Shown here: piece after piece, positions 10,144 through 21,795 of the stretch
How the letters are laid out: each line of letters opens with the position of its first letter
Position numbering within the stretch: position 1 is the first letter of the stretch
Source: Marinobacterium alkalitolerans
GTDB taxonomy: Bacteria; Pseudomonadota; Gammaproteobacteria; Pseudomonadales; Balneatricaceae
Reading direction: 5' to 3'
NCBI RefSeq assembly: GCF_017776525.1
Contig: NZ_JACVEW010000011.1
Location: 57,781-121,780, forward strand
Length of the DNA: 64,000 nucleotides
The notes under the pieces: generated by a model
Databases searched by the model: none
What the model saw: the letters and a program-made list of their open reading frames with translations, nothing else
What the model was told of the DNA's origin: nothing
Translations under genes and position numbers: made by a program

Positions 10144-13100
10144 TTATTCCGTCGCCGGTGGCTGGAGCTTCATCTCCGGGTCATCCCAATGGCCTTTCAG
10201 GGTGTACTTGAGCGTACTGAAGCGCTGGAGCTTGTCGCCGATCAGCTTATCGATCACAAAGGCGGCTCCGGCCACCTGCGGTGCTCCCAGCAGGATGGCC
10301 GCAAAAGGTGCGTTGCTGCTCAATGGCAGCGTCACTTCCACTTCCTGGTCCAGCTGCTCCTGAGTCAGATCGACCTGACCCGTCAGGCGCATGTCGGCCG
10401 AAGGCCCTTCCAGTACCAGCGGCGAGCGTGTAACGGCAACACCACCCTTGAGCCGGTAATCGCCGCGTATCGCATCGAAGCTGATGCCCTTTTGCAGCAG
10501 GTCACTGAAGTCCAGCCGCAACCGTCGCGCCAGTGAATTGAAGTTGAGAATGCCAAACACCCTCAGCAGGTTGCTGCTGTCGGCGGTTTCAATCAGGCGT
10601 GTCTGGCCGGTCTCAAACAGAAACTCGCCTCCCAGATTGCCCAGCGCAAAATCCCAGGGCGCGCCCGGCCAGTCCAGTTGCAGAGTACCGGTGACCTCTC
10701 GGGTTTCCATGATACGTCCGTAGCCCCACTGCTGAAGCAGCCGCCCTATATCATCTGCTGCCAGCTTCAGCGTCAGCGCCGTCTGAGGGCTTTCCTGCCG
10801 CTGGTGCCAGTTCGCTTCGCCTCTCAGGATAAGCTGCTCCAGATGGGCTTCCAGCCCCGTCACTCTCAACCCGTCGTCATCCGGTCTTAGCTGGAAACGC
10901 CAGTCTCCCAACGGCTTTTCGCCCAGTTCAAGGTGGGCCACGCGCAGATTCAGGTCCGGCACTCGTGCCGCTTCCAGCATGCCGGAATAGTGTGGATCCT
11001 TGGCTTCAGCAGGGGTAGCGCCCGTTCCGGCATCCTTTTCCGGCGCACGCAGCAGGTCCAGCTGAAGATGCTCCAGGTCGACACCAATGGGCGCACCGGG
11101 CGGCAATTTCAGCGTACCGGCAACCCATTCATGTTGCAGCCCCACCTGCAAGGTCTGCTCGGGTGTGGAGAGTGAGACCTGCATGGGTGACGCCATGCCC
11201 TGTACCGGCAACTGCAGCATCCCCTTCTGCAGGTTCAGCTCGGGTGTCAGCTCAAATCCCAGTGACAAGGGCGCCGGGACCGAGGCCGGCTTGGACAACC
11301 GTCCCGGCAGCGACAGTTCGACCCCTTGAAGGTCCGAACTCAGTTCCAGGCGATTGCACGCATCCTCACCACAGAGCGTCAATTCCCCCTGCCAGTTGAG
11401 GTCACCGCTGGCAAACGTCAGACCCGCGCTATCCAGCCAGCGATCCAGGTCGGATATCCCGGTCCGGCCAATCAGATGTATCTGGTGTCCCCGACTGGAC
11501 GGCTCTATCTGTGCCGTCACCGGCTGACGCAGGAAGATGCCATTGAGCTGATCGGAAGACAGGCCCACACCGGTCTGATACTCCAGCCCGCCCTGCAGAT
11601 TCGTCACCTGAATACCCGCCGATTCGGAACGGAGCACGGCGCCGTCCAGTTGAGCGGCCACCCTGACCTCCGGCACCTTGTCAGCCTCAAGCGGAACCCC
11701 CAGCCCAAGGTGCAAGGTGCTGCTACCCTCTGCCAGCTGCCAGCTCTGAATGGCCGGGCCCAGCGCATCTGCCAGCGGGGTACGCTTCAACACATGGTCA
11801 ACGTCGTCCGCCGGTCCCTGCAGCAGGGCTTCAATCTGCAGTGTCCGACTGCCCGGTGCCAGATAGGCCCAACCCGAATCGATGCGTGTATCCAGCAATT
11901 GCCCCTGGTCGATATTGATCGCCACCCCTGCATCCCGCACCATTACGAACAGGTCTGCCTGCTCGATCTGAGGCCAGCCTTCCTGATAGGCCAGCGCGGC
12001 ATCCTCGATATCAAAGAACAGCTGTACCACGGGGCGTCGCGGGGTATCCAGCTGACGGGTACCCGTCCGCAACACCAAACCACCCTGTTTGAGGCGTCCG
12101 GATCGAATGGCTCCTTTCAGCCAGCGATGCAGCCCGGCCCCGACTTCACGTTCAGGCGTATAGACCGGAGCCTTGAGCCCATCACTGTCGGTCATGCCAA
12201 TCATCAGAATCAGTTCGGACTGCTGCTCCCGATCAAACGGCAGATCAATACTGAAGCGGCCCGAGGCCTGCACGGCCTGATCCTTGAGCTGTAAGCGTTC
12301 GCTGCTGACATGCACCCCCTGCTGGCTCAGCTGCCAGCGGACCCGACCGCTGGCATGGGTATAGCGCCACTTGTCCGGGTAGAGCCTGGGAAAGTGCATG
12401 CCAAACTGCCGACTGACCAGATCAATCTCCCCCCCGTGTCGGTCCGCTCGCAGCCGACCGGACACCCCTTCCAGCGCCGGTGCGCCATGCCAGGCTTCAA
12501 CGCCGGCATCTTCCACATCCGCGATCAACTCAAGATCCTGCAAGGGCTGACCGGGCTTTCGGGTAACTTGCAGGTTATGCAGGGCACCTTCAGGCGCGAG
12601 CTGCTCCAGTACACGCGCCAATGGACTTTCCGTACCGCCTGCGGCTCTGAGCCAGTCAGCTGCCGCACTCAGATCAAGCGACGCCACCCCCAGCTCAAAG
12701 GCATCAGGCAGCCGAGGTTGCAAGGGTGCGTTCAGAAGCAGGCGCGGGAGGCTCAGCACCTGCTCACCGTGGGTCAGTGTCAGATCATTGATCTGCAGTT
12801 GATACTGATCGTTCCAGGGTTGAATACTGAGGCGGGTTGCCAGTGTTTCGGGGACAGGCAAGGCCTGGTGGCCGACCTGCAACTGATTCACGTTCAGCTC
12901 TGCCTGAGCAGCAAGCAGCTGACGCTGCCCGATATCCACCCAGATCCGGCTGTCCGCATCCAGTGCAGTCAATTGCCATTCGGGCCACAAGAGTTGTGCC
13001 AGTTGCGGCCCGAGGTTGCGGATATCCACATACCCCCTGTAATGGGCCGCCAGCGGGTCCTGCTGGCCCAGCTCACCGGTTTCCAGCACGAACGAAAGAG

Positions 13101-13728
13101 CGGTGCTGTCACCCAGCTGCGGCATTCGGAAAGAGCCGCTCAGTCGATGCTCCCGCCGAGTGTTTTCCAGTTCAAGGTCCGCCGGCGTAATCACGACAGG
13201 GCCGCCCTGCTCGGGTATCAGCAGAAGCTCCACATCCGCGATCAATGCGTAGGGCTGACTGAGCAGGAGCCCGGAAAGCGCCCGCCAGCCGGCATCACTC
13301 ATGCCCGACTCGGGCTGGCGTGGCGATGCACCGGGACGATGCAGCCAGGCCCCATCCCGCTGATGCCAGCGCCCCACCACGCCTCGCGCTTCAAAATGCT
13401 CGAAAATGGGAGTGCCTCTGAACAGAGACCGGAAAGGGTCGAAGCGCAGCAGCAGGTCATCCACCGCCAGATACCCCTCAGGGCCGTGTTCGGCGCCCAC
13501 CCGCATGCGAATACCCGAGATCTGCACCACCGGAAGCGCACGACTCCAGTGCCCCTGCAACTGATCGATGCTGAGCTCAACGCCCAGCTTCCGGGACAGG
13601 TAGTCCTGCAGTGCAGGCCTGAATCGGTCGATGTTGTGCAGCGCCAGCCGTGCAGCCGTCAGCAGCAGTGCCAACAACAGCAGAACAACTATACTGGCCC
13701 ACCAGGCACGGCTGAGGTGGCGGCGCAT
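10144..13728 (-). CDS. yhdP: YhdP family AsmA-like phospholipid-transport protein
   Basis: Very large (1194 aa) inner-membrane anchored AsmA-like protein. Members of this family (YhdP, TamB, YdbH) are implicated in moving phospholipids to the outer membrane. One N-terminal membrane helix (about residues 8-28, WWASIVVLLLLALLLTAARLA, here given in part) is followed by a long beta-rich periplasmic region with DUF3971-type and AsmA-like segments. The C-terminal portion includes GVAVTRSPLVLEGPSADMRL, typical of the AsmA_2 domain. It lies directly downstream of rng in a leftward mreB-to-yhdP series, an arrangement also known in pseudomonads. Confidence 0.9.
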   Translation of the reverse strand: MRRHLSRAWWASIVVLLLLALLLTAARLALHNIDRFRPALQDYLSRKLGVELSIDQLQGHWSRALPVVQISGIRMRVGAEHGPEGYLAVDDLLLRFDPFRSLFRGTPIFEHFEARGVVGRWHQRDGAWLHRPGASPRQPESGMSDAGWRALSGLLLSQPYALIADVELLLIPEQGGPVVITPADLELENTRREHRLSGSFRMPQLGDSTALSFVLETGELGQQDPLAAHYRGYVDIRNLGPQLAQLLWPEWQLTALDADSRIWVDIGQRQLLAAQAELNVNQLQVGHQALPVPETLATRLSIQPWNDQYQLQINDLTLTHGEQVLSLPRLLLNAPLQPRLPDAFELGVASLDLSAAADWLRAAGGTESPLARVLEQLAPEGALHNLQVTRKPGQPLQDLELIADVEDAGVEAWHGAPALEGVSGRLRADRHGGEIDLVSRQFGMHFPRLYPDKWRYTHASGRVRWQLSQQGVHVSSERLQLKDQAVQASGRFSIDLPFDREQQSELILMIGMTDSDGLKAPVYTPEREVGAGLHRWLKGAIRSGRLKQGGLVLRTGTRQLDTPRRPVVQLFFDIEDAALAYQEGWPQIEQADLFVMVRDAGVAINIDQGQLLDTRIDSGWAYLAPGSRTLQIEALLQGPADDVDHVLKRTPLADALGPAIQSWQLAEGSSTLHLGLGVPLEADKVPEVRVAAQLDGAVLRSESAGIQVTNLQGGLEYQTGVGLSSDQLNGIFLRQPVTAQIEPSSRGHQIHLIGRTGISDLDRWLDSAGLTFASGDLNWQGELTLCGEDACNRLELSSDLQGVELSLPGRLSKPASVPAPLSLGFELTPELNLQKGMLQLPVQGMASPMQVSLSTPEQTLQVGLQHEWVAGTLKLPPGAPIGVDLEHLQLDLLRAPEKDAGTGATPAEAKDPHYSGMLEAARVPDLNLRVAHLELGEKPLGDWRFQLRPDDDGLRVTGLEAHLEQLILRGEANWHQRQESPQTALTLKLAADDIGRLLQQWGYGRIMETREVTGTLQLDWPGAPWDFALGNLGGEFLFETGQTRLIETADSSNLLRVFGILNFNSLARRLRLDFSDLLQKGISFDAIRGDYRLKGGVAVTRSPLVLEGPSADMRLTGQVDLTQEQLDQEVEVTLPLSSNAPFAAILLGAPQVAGAAFVIDKLIGDKLQRFSTLKYTLKGHWDDPEMKLQPPATE

Positions 13729-13741
13729 CGGTTACTCCGTC

Positions 13742-15211
13742 TTACCGCAGGACAACATCAAACTGCTCCGGTGTGTAGAGCGGCTCTACCTGGAAGCGCA
13801 CCGTCTTGCCGATAAAGTCTTCCAGCTCTGCCACATGATCGGACACTTCGTCCAGCAGATGGTCCACCACGGACTGCGCGGCCAGAACCAGATAGGTCTC
13901 GGTATCGTAGGCTCGGTGCTGCCGCAGGATTTCCCGGAAGATCTCATAGCAGACGGTTTCGGGGGTTTTCAGTGAACCGCGTCCCTGACAGTGGCTGCAG
14001 GGCTCACACAGTACCTGCTCCAGACTTTCCCGCGTCCGCTTGCGGGTCATCTCCACCAGACCGAGTTCCGACACGCCGGTGACCTTGCACTTGGCATGAT
14101 CCTTCTCCAGCACGCGCTCCAGTGTCCGCAGCACCTGGCGCTGATGGTCGGAGTCTTCCATATCGATGAAGTCGATGATGATGATACCGCCCAGGTTGCG
14201 CAGCCTGAGCTGACGACCAATCGCCGTGGCCGCTTCCAGGTTGGTCTTGAAGATCGTCTCTTCCAGATTGCGGTGTCCAACGAAAGCCCCCGTATTCACA
14301 TCCACGGTGGTCATCGCTTCGGTCTGGTCAAAGATCAGGTAGCCACCCGACTTCAATTCCACCTTGCGCCCCAGGGCCTTCTGCATCTCCTCTTCGACAT
14401 TGAACATATCGAAGATGGGGCGTTCACCGGGGTAGTACTCCAGCTTGTTTTCGATCTCCGGCACCAGCGCCTTTACAAATTCGCTGGCACGCTGGAAGGT
14501 TTCACGCGAGTCGATACGGATACGCTCGACACCGGCATGGGCCATATCCCTGAGTGCACGCATGTTCAGCGGCAGGTCTTCATACACGATAGCCGGCGCC
14601 TTCACCTGCTTGATCTTGACCCGGATGGACTCCCACAAACGCCGCAGGAACTGCAGATCCGACTCCAGCTCCACTTCGGTCACGCCTTCGGCCACGGTAC
14701 GCAGAATCACCCCCCACTCCGGCTGCTCGGCATCTTCCGGAATCAGGGTCTGCATCAGGGTGCGCAAACGCTCGCGCTCGGTACCGTCTTCGATACGCTG
14801 GGATACGCCGATATGGCTGCTGCCGGGCATCAGCACAAGGTAGCGTGAGGGAATGGAAATGTGGGTCGTCAGTCGAGCGCCCTTGGTGCCGATCGGGTCC
14901 TTGGTCACCTGAACCAAAAGCGACTGCCCTTCTCGCAGCACATGCGCAATGGAAGTCGCGTTGCGCTGATCCGTCGGCAGGCTCTGGTCCACCACCTCAT
15001 CCACATGAATAAAGGCCGCGCGCTCCAGACCGATATCCACAAAGGCCGCCTGCATGCCGGGCAGCACACGTACCACCTTGCCCTGATAAATATTGCCAAC
15101 GATACCGCGGCGCTTGGCACGCTCGACGTAAATTTCCTGGGGCATGCCGTTTTCGATCACTGCCACACGCGTTTCCATCGGTGTGAAGTTGATCAGGATT
15201 TCCTCACCCAT
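13742..15211 (-). CDS. rng: RNase G (CafA), endoribonuclease
   Basis: RNase E/G family single-strand endoribonuclease, 489 aa, that matures the 5' end of 16S rRNA and degrades mRNA. An S1 domain lies at about residues 38-120 (GNIYQGKVVRVLPGMQAAFVDIG). The catalytic aspartates are in TTVDVNTG and IIDFIDMED. The cysteine pair motif CEPCSHCQGRG, which corresponds to the zinc link, is near residue 405. It lacks the long C-terminal scaffold of RNase E. It sits between maf and yhdP. Confidence 0.97.
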   Translation of the reverse strand: MGEEILINFTPMETRVAVIENGMPQEIYVERAKRRGIVGNIYQGKVVRVLPGMQAAFVDIGLERAAFIHVDEVVDQSLPTDQRNATSIAHVLREGQSLLVQVTKDPIGTKGARLTTHISIPSRYLVLMPGSSHIGVSQRIEDGTERERLRTLMQTLIPEDAEQPEWGVILRTVAEGVTEVELESDLQFLRRLWESIRVKIKQVKAPAIVYEDLPLNMRALRDMAHAGVERIRIDSRETFQRASEFVKALVPEIENKLEYYPGERPIFDMFNVEEEMQKALGRKVELKSGGYLIFDQTEAMTTVDVNTGAFVGHRNLEETIFKTNLEAATAIGRQLRLRNLGGIIIIDFIDMEDSDHQRQVLRTLERVLEKDHAKCKVTGVSELGLVEMTRKRTRESLEQVLCEPCSHCQGRGSLKTPETVCYEIFREILRQHRAYDTETYLVLAAQSVVDHLLDEVSDHVAELEDFIGKTVRFQVEPLYTPEQFDVVLR

Positions 15212-15234
15212 CCAATCGTCCTCTTGAAAACTTG

Positions 15235-15822
15235 TTAGGTTGCGGGGGCATGCCAGACGGGAACGCCGAACGACTCCAGCAACTGCGCGGTCTCCATCAA
15301 TGGCAGACCGACAACTGCAGAGTAACTGCCTTCCATACGGCTGACAAATACGGCGCCCATGCCCTGAATACCATAGGCACCCGCCTTGTCCTGTGGCTCG
15401 CCGGTGTGCCAGTAGCGACGACAGATGGCTTCGTCCAGCGCGCGAAAGCTCACGTCGGTTACCACCGTCTCAACGGCTTCATGCGCCCCCTGTACCAGCG
15501 CGACCGACGTCATCACCTGGTGCTGACGGCCTGACAGGTGCATCAGCATGCTCACCGCCCCCTCTTCATCCGCGGGCTTGCCCAGAATATGCCCATCCAG
15601 CGTCACCGTGGTATCCGACCCCAGATATACCGGCCCTTCGCCCCGCAACTGCTGACAGGCACGCGCCTTTTCCAGCGCCAAACGGGCGACGTATTCAGCA
15701 GCCGGCTCATTCGGGGCGGGCGTTTCATCGATATCAACGGGGACAGAGGTAAAGGCAACGCCGATCTGCTCAAGCAGCTCACGGCGACGAGGAGAAGCAG
15801 ACGCAAGAATCAGGGACGACAT
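15235..15822 (-). CDS. yhdE: Maf/YhdE nucleotide pyrophosphatase
   Basis: Maf-family nucleoside triphosphate pyrophosphatase, probably acting on dTTP/UTP or modified pyrimidines. It is about 195 aa with ILASASPRRRELLEQIG at the N-terminus, FTSVPVDIDETP, and YLGSDTTVTLDGHILGKP. A GTG six bases further upstream (15828) is also open, but the ATG at 15820-15822 gives the normal MSSLILASAS start. It follows mreD, as in E. coli (mreD-yhdE-rng). Confidence 0.94.
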   Translation of the reverse strand: MSSLILASASPRRRELLEQIGVAFTSVPVDIDETPAPNEPAAEYVARLALEKARACQQLRGEGPVYLGSDTTVTLDGHILGKPADEEGAVSMLMHLSGRQHQVMTSVALVQGAHEAVETVVTDVSFRALDEAICRRYWHTGEPQDKAGAYGIQGMGAVFVSRMEGSYSAVVGLPLMETAQLLESFGVPVWHAPAT

Positions 15823-15828
15823 AAGCAC

Positions 15829-16317
15829 TCAGCTGAGGTAGAAAGTGTGACGAACGGCTCGCAACAGCAGAAACAGCCAGGGCCAGACCAGCGCACTGAC
15901 CACGGAGGGCAGCAGGAACAGCAGCGAACTCCCCGTGGTGCCGGTGATGCCCTGCATCCAGTGAAACAGCAGCTGGTTGATCCCGACCAGCACCAGCACC
16001 ATGAAGGACTGCTGCCACAGCGGGAACATGCGCAGGCGCTTGTACAACAGCAGCACCAGGAAGGCGATCAATGTCAGCGAGAGCGCACTCAAACCCAGCA
16101 CGCTACCTCTCACCACGTCCAGCAGCACTCCGATCAGGAAGGCACTGCCCATGCCGACACGGTGCGGCAGGGCCATCACCCAATAGATCAGGATCAGCAC
16201 CACCCACTCGGGGCGCGCCCAGACCAGCAGATCCGGCAGCGGCATCTGACTCAGGACCATGCCGACCATAAAGGTGGCAAAGATGATCATGCCTCCGCCG
16301 CGGGATTCCTCATTCAT
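15829..16317 (-). CDS. mreD: MreD, rod-shape determining membrane protein
   Basis: Inner-membrane component of the rod (elongasome) complex, 162 aa, with about five hydrophobic helices, for example IIFATFMVGMVLSQMPLPDLL and the C-terminal PSVVSALVWPWLFLLLRAV. Its start overlaps the mreC end by eight bases, and maf starts right after it. Sequence conservation in MreD is low, so the call rests on length, topology and position. Confidence 0.93.
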   Translation of the reverse strand: MNEESRGGGMIIFATFMVGMVLSQMPLPDLLVWARPEWVVLILIYWVMALPHRVGMGSAFLIGVLLDVVRGSVLGLSALSLTLIAFLVLLLYKRLRMFPLWQQSFMVLVLVGINQLLFHWMQGITGTTGSSLLFLLPSVVSALVWPWLFLLLRAVRHTFYLS

Positions 16318-17164
16318 GTGGCGGCTCTGCCAGCACCCGTGACAGCTCGGAGCGGTATTCCACCAGCAACAGATAGCGGCTGCGATCCAGACGTGCTGTC
16401 GGTTCTGCCTTGATCAATTTGAAAGGGCGCCCGGGGTCGCGAACGACTTCTGTCACCCGTGCCACCGGGTAACCGCGCGGAAAACGCCCACCCAGTCCCG
16501 AGGTCACCAGCAGGTCGCCCTGACGAATGTCTGCCGTATCCGGAATATGTTCCAGTTCCAGCTCACCCAGCACCCCCTTGCCGAGGGCGATGCCACGAAA
16601 ACCGTTGCGATTGACCTCAACCGGGACAGCGGAGCGTGCATCCGTAATCAGCATGACCCGGCTGGTGTAGTGCGACAGGTTGACCACTTGCCCCATCACG
16701 CCACCGGCATCAAGCACGGGCTGGCCCACGAAAACGCCGTCTTCAATTCCCTGATTGAGAATCACCTGATGCTGGAAAGGATCCGGGTTGACGCCGATCA
16801 GCTCGACCATCCGGGTTTCGGGGTCCAGCCGCGCATCCGCCGCCAGCAGCTCACGCAGACGAATATTTTCGGCGGTCAGCGCCGCCATCTGCTGCACCTT
16901 GCGTTCGAGCACCAGAGCTTCGGACTTCAGCGCTTCGTTCTCGCGCACCAGGCTGGCTCGGTCGACAACCACGCCCGAAAGGCTGTCCGCCACGCGCGCC
17001 GGGATATCCACCACCCACTGCAGCGGCGTCACCACCAGCGACAGCCAGGCACGGCCCTCTTTCATGCGCGGCCAGTTCAAGTCAGCCACGATCAGGAGCA
17101 GTGCCAGCAGGGTCAGTAACAGAAACAGTCGTCGCGGGCGTCCGCCCCGGAAGATCGGTTTAAT
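16310..17164 (-). CDS. mreC: MreC, rod-shape determining protein, probable ATT start codon
   Basis: Periplasmic scaffold of the rod complex that links MreB/MreD to the wall synthases. It has a short cytoplasmic start, a membrane helix (LFLLLTLLALLLIVA), a coiled coil (NEALKSEALVLERKVQQMAALTAENIRLREL region, shown here in pieces) and the MreC beta domain. No ATG exists for the full N-terminus: an in-frame TGA lies two codons upstream of ATT (17162-17164). Reading from ATT gives (I/M)KPIFRGG, which lines up with MKPIFSRGP of E. coli MreC. A strong GGGGGTGA Shine-Dalgarno is placed six bases (from its G-run) before ATT. The alternative GTG at 17087-17089 would cut away the membrane helix. Confidence 0.85.
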   Translation of the reverse strand: MKPIFRGGRPRRLFLLLTLLALLLIVADLNWPRMKEGRAWLSLVVTPLQWVVDIPARVADSLSGVVVDRASLVRENEALKSEALVLERKVQQMAALTAENIRLRELLAADARLDPETRMVELIGVNPDPFQHQVILNQGIEDGVFVGQPVLDAGGVMGQVVNLSHYTSRVMLITDARSAVPVEVNRNGFRGIALGKGVLGELELEHIPDTADIRQGDLLVTSGLGGRFPRGYPVARVTEVVRDPGRPFKLIKAEPTARLDRSRYLLLVEYRSELSRVLAEPPHE

Positions 17165-17238
17165 ACCTCACCCCCTGTTCGCCCCACGGGCAGCATCCAT
17201 GACCGCATTCAGTCAAAAACAGCCTGAGCTGCATGGCC

Positions 17239-18378
<1,140 letters not shown>

Positions 18379-18476
18379 TTATGCGCCATTCACCCTTTCC
18401 AAAATCAACTGCTGCGGGGCTTCCGGCGTTCAGCCACCCTTAAGCGGACAGACTGATCAAAGCGAGAAGCGGACCT

Positions 18477-18764
18477 ATGTCACTGGACCGATCCGACGTG
18501 GAACAGATAGCTCATCTGGCGCGACTGCAGATTGATGCGACCGATATCGACAGCTACGGCCAATCTCTCAACAGCATTCTGGGGCTGGTAGACCAGATGC
18601 AGGCCACCAACACCGATGGCGTGGAGCCGCTGGCTCACCCGCTGGACGCGGTACAGCGCCTGCGTGCCGACGTGGTGACCGAGCCCAACCAGCGCGACGC
18701 CCTTCAGGCGGTGGCACCGGCCACTGAAGAAGGCCTCTTTCTGGTACCCAAGGTTATCGAGTAA
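18477..18764 (+). CDS. gatC: GatC, aspartyl/glutamyl-tRNA amidotransferase subunit C
   Basis: Small (95 aa) structural subunit of GatCAB, which converts mischarged Glu-tRNA(Gln) and Asp-tRNA(Asn) to the correct amidated forms. It begins [19 protein letters not shown] and ends with the conserved [12 protein letters not shown]. It leads a gatC-gatA-gatB operon; the divergent neighbour is mreB. Confidence 0.96.
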   Translation: MSLDRSDVEQIAHLARLQIDATDIDSYGQSLNSILGLVDQMQATNTDGVEPLAHPLDAVQRLRADVVTEPNQRDALQAVAPATEEGLFLVPKVIE

Positions 18765-18791
18765 TCCGCCCTCAGGTTCAAGGACACACGC

Positions 18792-20249
18792 ATGTTTGAC
18801 AAGACACTTGCCGAGCTGGCCCAGGGGCTTGAGCGCGGCGACTTCAGCAGCACCGAACTGGCGCAGGCCTACCTGCAGCGCATCGGGAACCTCAACAGCC
18901 AGTACAATGCGTTTATCACGCTGACCGAAGAGCAGGCGCTGGCGCAGGCAAAAGCCGCCGACGAGGCTCGCGCCGCCGGCAACGCAGGCGCACTCTGCGG
19001 CCTGCCCATCGCGCACAAGGACCTGTTCTGTACTCAGGGTGTGCGCACCTCCAGCGCGTCCAAAATGCTGGACAACTTTGTGTCGCCCTACGATGCCACC
19101 ATCGTCAACCGCCTGAAAAACGCCGGCACGGTGATGCTGGGCAAGCTGAACATGGACGAATTCGCCATGGGCTCTTCCAACGAGAGCAGCTTTTACGGCC
19201 CGGCCCGTAACCCCTGGGACACCGAGCGCGTACCCGGCGGTTCCTCCGGCGGTTCGGCGGCAGCTGTTGCCGCCCGTCTGACGCCTGCAGCCACCGGCTC
19301 CGACACCGGCGGCTCCATCCGTCAGCCCGCGGCCCTGTGCGGCATCACCGGTCTCAAGCCGACCTACGGACGTGTCTCCCGCTACGGCATGATCGCTTTC
19401 GCCTCCTCACTGGATCAGGCCGGCCCCATGGCCCGGACCGCCGAAGACTGCGCCATGATCCTCAACGCCATGGCCGGTTTTGATGCGCTGGACTCCACCA
19501 GTGCCGAGCGCGATACCGAAGACTACACCGCCGACCTGAACCAGCCGCTGAGCGGCCTGAAAATCGGCCTGCCCAAGGAGTACTTCTCCGATACGCTGGA
19601 TGCCGGCATTGCCGAGCAGGTGCGCAACGCCGTGACGGAGTTCGAGAAGCTGGGCGCGACCGTGAAAGAGGTCAGCCTGCCCAACACCGAGCTGTCCATC
19701 CCGGCCTACTACATCATTGCGCCGGCCGAAGCCTCTTCCAACCTGTCCCGTTTTGATGGCGTGCGCTACGGCTACCGCTGTGCCGACCCGGTCGATCTGG
19801 AAGACCTGTACAAACGCAGCCGCGGTGAAGGCTTCGGCCCCGAGGTCAAGCGCCGCATCATGGTGGGCACCTACGCCCTGTCGGCCGGCTATTACGATGC
19901 CTACTACCGCAAGGCCCAGCAGATCCGTCGCATGATCCAGCAGGACTTCATCGCCGCGCTGAATGATGTGGATGTGATCATGGGCCCGACTACGCCGCAC
20001 CCGGCATTCAAGCTGGGCGAAAAGAGCAGCGATCCGGTTTCCATGTACATGGAAGATATCTTCACCCTGTCACTGAACCTGGCAGGTCTGCCCGGCATTT
20101 CAGTGCCCTGTGGCCAGACTCAGGGACTGCCGGTGGGACTGCAGATCATCGGCAACTACTTCGCCGAAGCCAAGCTGCTCAACATCGCTCACCAGTTCCA
20201 GCAGGCAACTGACTGGCATAAACAGATCCCGGCCGGAGTGGAGGTGTAA
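18792..20249 (+). CDS. gatA: GatA, glutamyl-tRNA(Gln) amidotransferase subunit A
   Basis: Amidase-signature subunit (485 aa) that releases ammonia from glutamine for GatB. The Ser-cisSer-Lys machinery is visible: lysine in [10 protein letters not shown], the serine-rich [17 protein letters not shown] loop and the nucleophile region [16 protein letters not shown]. Length and spacing are normal: 27 bp after gatC and two bases before gatB. Confidence 0.98.
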   Translation: MFDKTLAELAQGLERGDFSSTELAQAYLQRIGNLNSQYNAFITLTEEQALAQAKAADEARAAGNAGALCGLPIAHKDLFCTQGVRTSSASKMLDNFVSPYDATIVNRLKNAGTVMLGKLNMDEFAMGSSNESSFYGPARNPWDTERVPGGSSGGSAAAVAARLTPAATGSDTGGSIRQPAALCGITGLKPTYGRVSRYGMIAFASSLDQAGPMARTAEDCAMILNAMAGFDALDSTSAERDTEDYTADLNQPLSGLKIGLPKEYFSDTLDAGIAEQVRNAVTEFEKLGATVKEVSLPNTELSIPAYYIIAPAEASSNLSRFDGVRYGYRCADPVDLEDLYKRSRGEGFGPEVKRRIMVGTYALSAGYYDAYYRKAQQIRRMIQQDFIAALNDVDVIMGPTTPHPAFKLGEKSSDPVSMYMEDIFTLSLNLAGLPGISVPCGQTQGLPVGLQIIGNYFAEAKLLNIAHQFQQATDWHKQIPAGVEV

Positions 20250-20251
20250 TC

Positions 20252-21706
20252 ATGGAATGGGAAGTTGTTATCGGGCTGGAGATCCACGTCCAGCTTGCCA
20301 CCAAAACCAAGATTTTCTCCGGCGCCAGCACCGCCTTCGGTGCCGAGCCCAATACTCAGGCCTGTGCCGTCGACCTGGCGCTGCCGGGCACCCTGCCGGT
20401 ATTCAACGAGAACGCGCTGCGCATGGCGGTGATGTTCGGTCTGGCCGTGAACGCCGAGATCGGCAAACGCTCCGTGTTTGAGCGCAAGAACTACTTCTAT
20501 CCGGACCTGCCCAAGGGCTACCAGACGACCCAGCTGGCCGAGCCGATCGTTGGCCCCGGCTATGTTGATATCGAAACCGAAGAAGGGGTTCAGCGTCGCG
20601 TTCGCCTGCACCATGCCCACCTGGAAGAGGACGCGGGCAAATCCCTGCACGAAGACTTCCACGGCATGTCCGGCATCGACCTGAACCGTGCCGGCACCCC
20701 GCTGGTGGAGATCGTGTCCGAGCCGGACATGCGTTCCTCCAGGGAAGCGGCGGCCTACGCGCGCAAGATTCACGCGATTGTGACCACGCTGGGCATCTGT
20801 GACGGCAACATGGCCGAAGGCTCCATGCGCTGTGACTGTAACGTGTCCGTGCGCCCGAAAGGCGAAGAGAAACTGGGCACCCGCACCGAGCTGAAGAACA
20901 TCAACTCCTTCCGCTTCATCGAGCGCGCCATCGACACCGAAGTGGCACGCCAGATCGACCTGATCGAGGACGGCGGCACCGTGGTGCAGGAAACACGCCT
21001 GTACGATCCGGACAAGAACGAAACCCGCAGCATGCGCTCCAAGGAAGAAGCCAACGATTACCGTTACTTCCCCTGCCCGGACCTGCTGCCGGTGGTGATC
21101 GACGACAGCTATATCGAGGCGATCCGCAAGACCCTGCCGGAACTGCCGGATGCTCGCCGCGACCGCTTCATGAGCGAGTACAACCTGTCTGAATATGACG
21201 CAGGCGTGCTGTCGGGGTACAGCGCCCAGGCCGACTACTACGAGCAGGTCGTCAAGCTGTCCGGTGATGCCAAGCTGTCTGCCAACTGGGTGATGGGCGA
21301 GCTGGCCAAGTATCTGAACCAGAACGATACCGACATCAAACAGAGTCCGGTGTCGGCCGAACAGCTGGGCGGGCTGCTGGTCCGTATCAAGGACAACACC
21401 ATCTCCGGCAACATCGCCAAGAAGGTGTTCGAGATCATGTGGAGCAAGGGCGGCAGCGCTGACGAGATCATCGAAGCCGAGGGTCTCAAGCAGGTGACCG
21501 ACACCGGCGCCATCGAAAAAATCGTCGATGACGTGATCGCCAGCTGCACCAAACAGGTTGATCAGTACAAGGCGGCTGAACCGGAGAAGCGCGGCAAGAT
21601 GATCGGCTTCTTCATGGGCCAGGTGATGAAGGCCACCGGCGGCAAGGCCAACCCGGGCGCCGTCACCGGTATTCTGAAACAGAAACTGGATGCGCTCTGC
21701 GATTGA
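20252..21706 (+). CDS. gatB: GatB, aspartyl/glutamyl-tRNA amidotransferase subunit B
   Basis: Kinase-amidotransferase subunit (484 aa) that activates and amidates the mischarged aminoacyl-tRNA. It begins [20 protein letters not shown], contains [11 protein letters not shown] and the HLEEDAGKS region, and ends with the helical YqeY-like tail [14 protein letters not shown]. It is the last gene of gatCAB and is followed by a clear intrinsic terminator at 21731-21763. Confidence 0.98.
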   Translation: MEWEVVIGLEIHVQLATKTKIFSGASTAFGAEPNTQACAVDLALPGTLPVFNENALRMAVMFGLAVNAEIGKRSVFERKNYFYPDLPKGYQTTQLAEPIVGPGYVDIETEEGVQRRVRLHHAHLEEDAGKSLHEDFHGMSGIDLNRAGTPLVEIVSEPDMRSSREAAAYARKIHAIVTTLGICDGNMAEGSMRCDCNVSVRPKGEEKLGTRTELKNINSFRFIERAIDTEVARQIDLIEDGGTVVQETRLYDPDKNETRSMRSKEEANDYRYFPCPDLLPVVIDDSYIEAIRKTLPELPDARRDRFMSEYNLSEYDAGVLSGYSAQADYYEQVVKLSGDAKLSANWVMGELAKYLNQNDTDIKQSPVSAEQLGGLLVRIKDNTISGNIAKKVFEIMWSKGGSADEIIEAEGLKQVTDTGAIEKIVDDVIASCTKQVDQYKAAEPEKRGKMIGFFMGQVMKATGGKANPGAVTGILKQKLDALCD

Positions 21707-21730
21707 TACCGCTGGACGAGCCAGACACCG

Positions 21731-21763
21731 AAGGCCGGTCTCCATTATGGTGACCGGCCTTTT
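21731..21763 (+). terminator. Intrinsic terminator after gatB
   Basis: AAGGCCGGTC pairs perfectly with GACCGGCCTT around an 11-base loop (tccattatggt), ending in a short T-run. It terminates the gatCAB operon; on the opposite strand it could also serve the convergent lipoprotein gene. Confidence 0.85.
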
Positions 21764-21795
21764 CAGTTACGCCTTTAGCAAACGAGCTTGAAGCA

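Noticed and set aside
12310..13815. Open frame of 501 codons on the plus strand
   Set aside because: It lies antisense to yhdP, has no family motifs, and is rich in Q, H and R as expected for the shadow of a GC-rich gene.
20189..21745. Open frame of 518 codons on the minus strand
   Set aside because: It is antisense to gatB and longer than it, but the gatB protein has every catalytic motif while this one has none.
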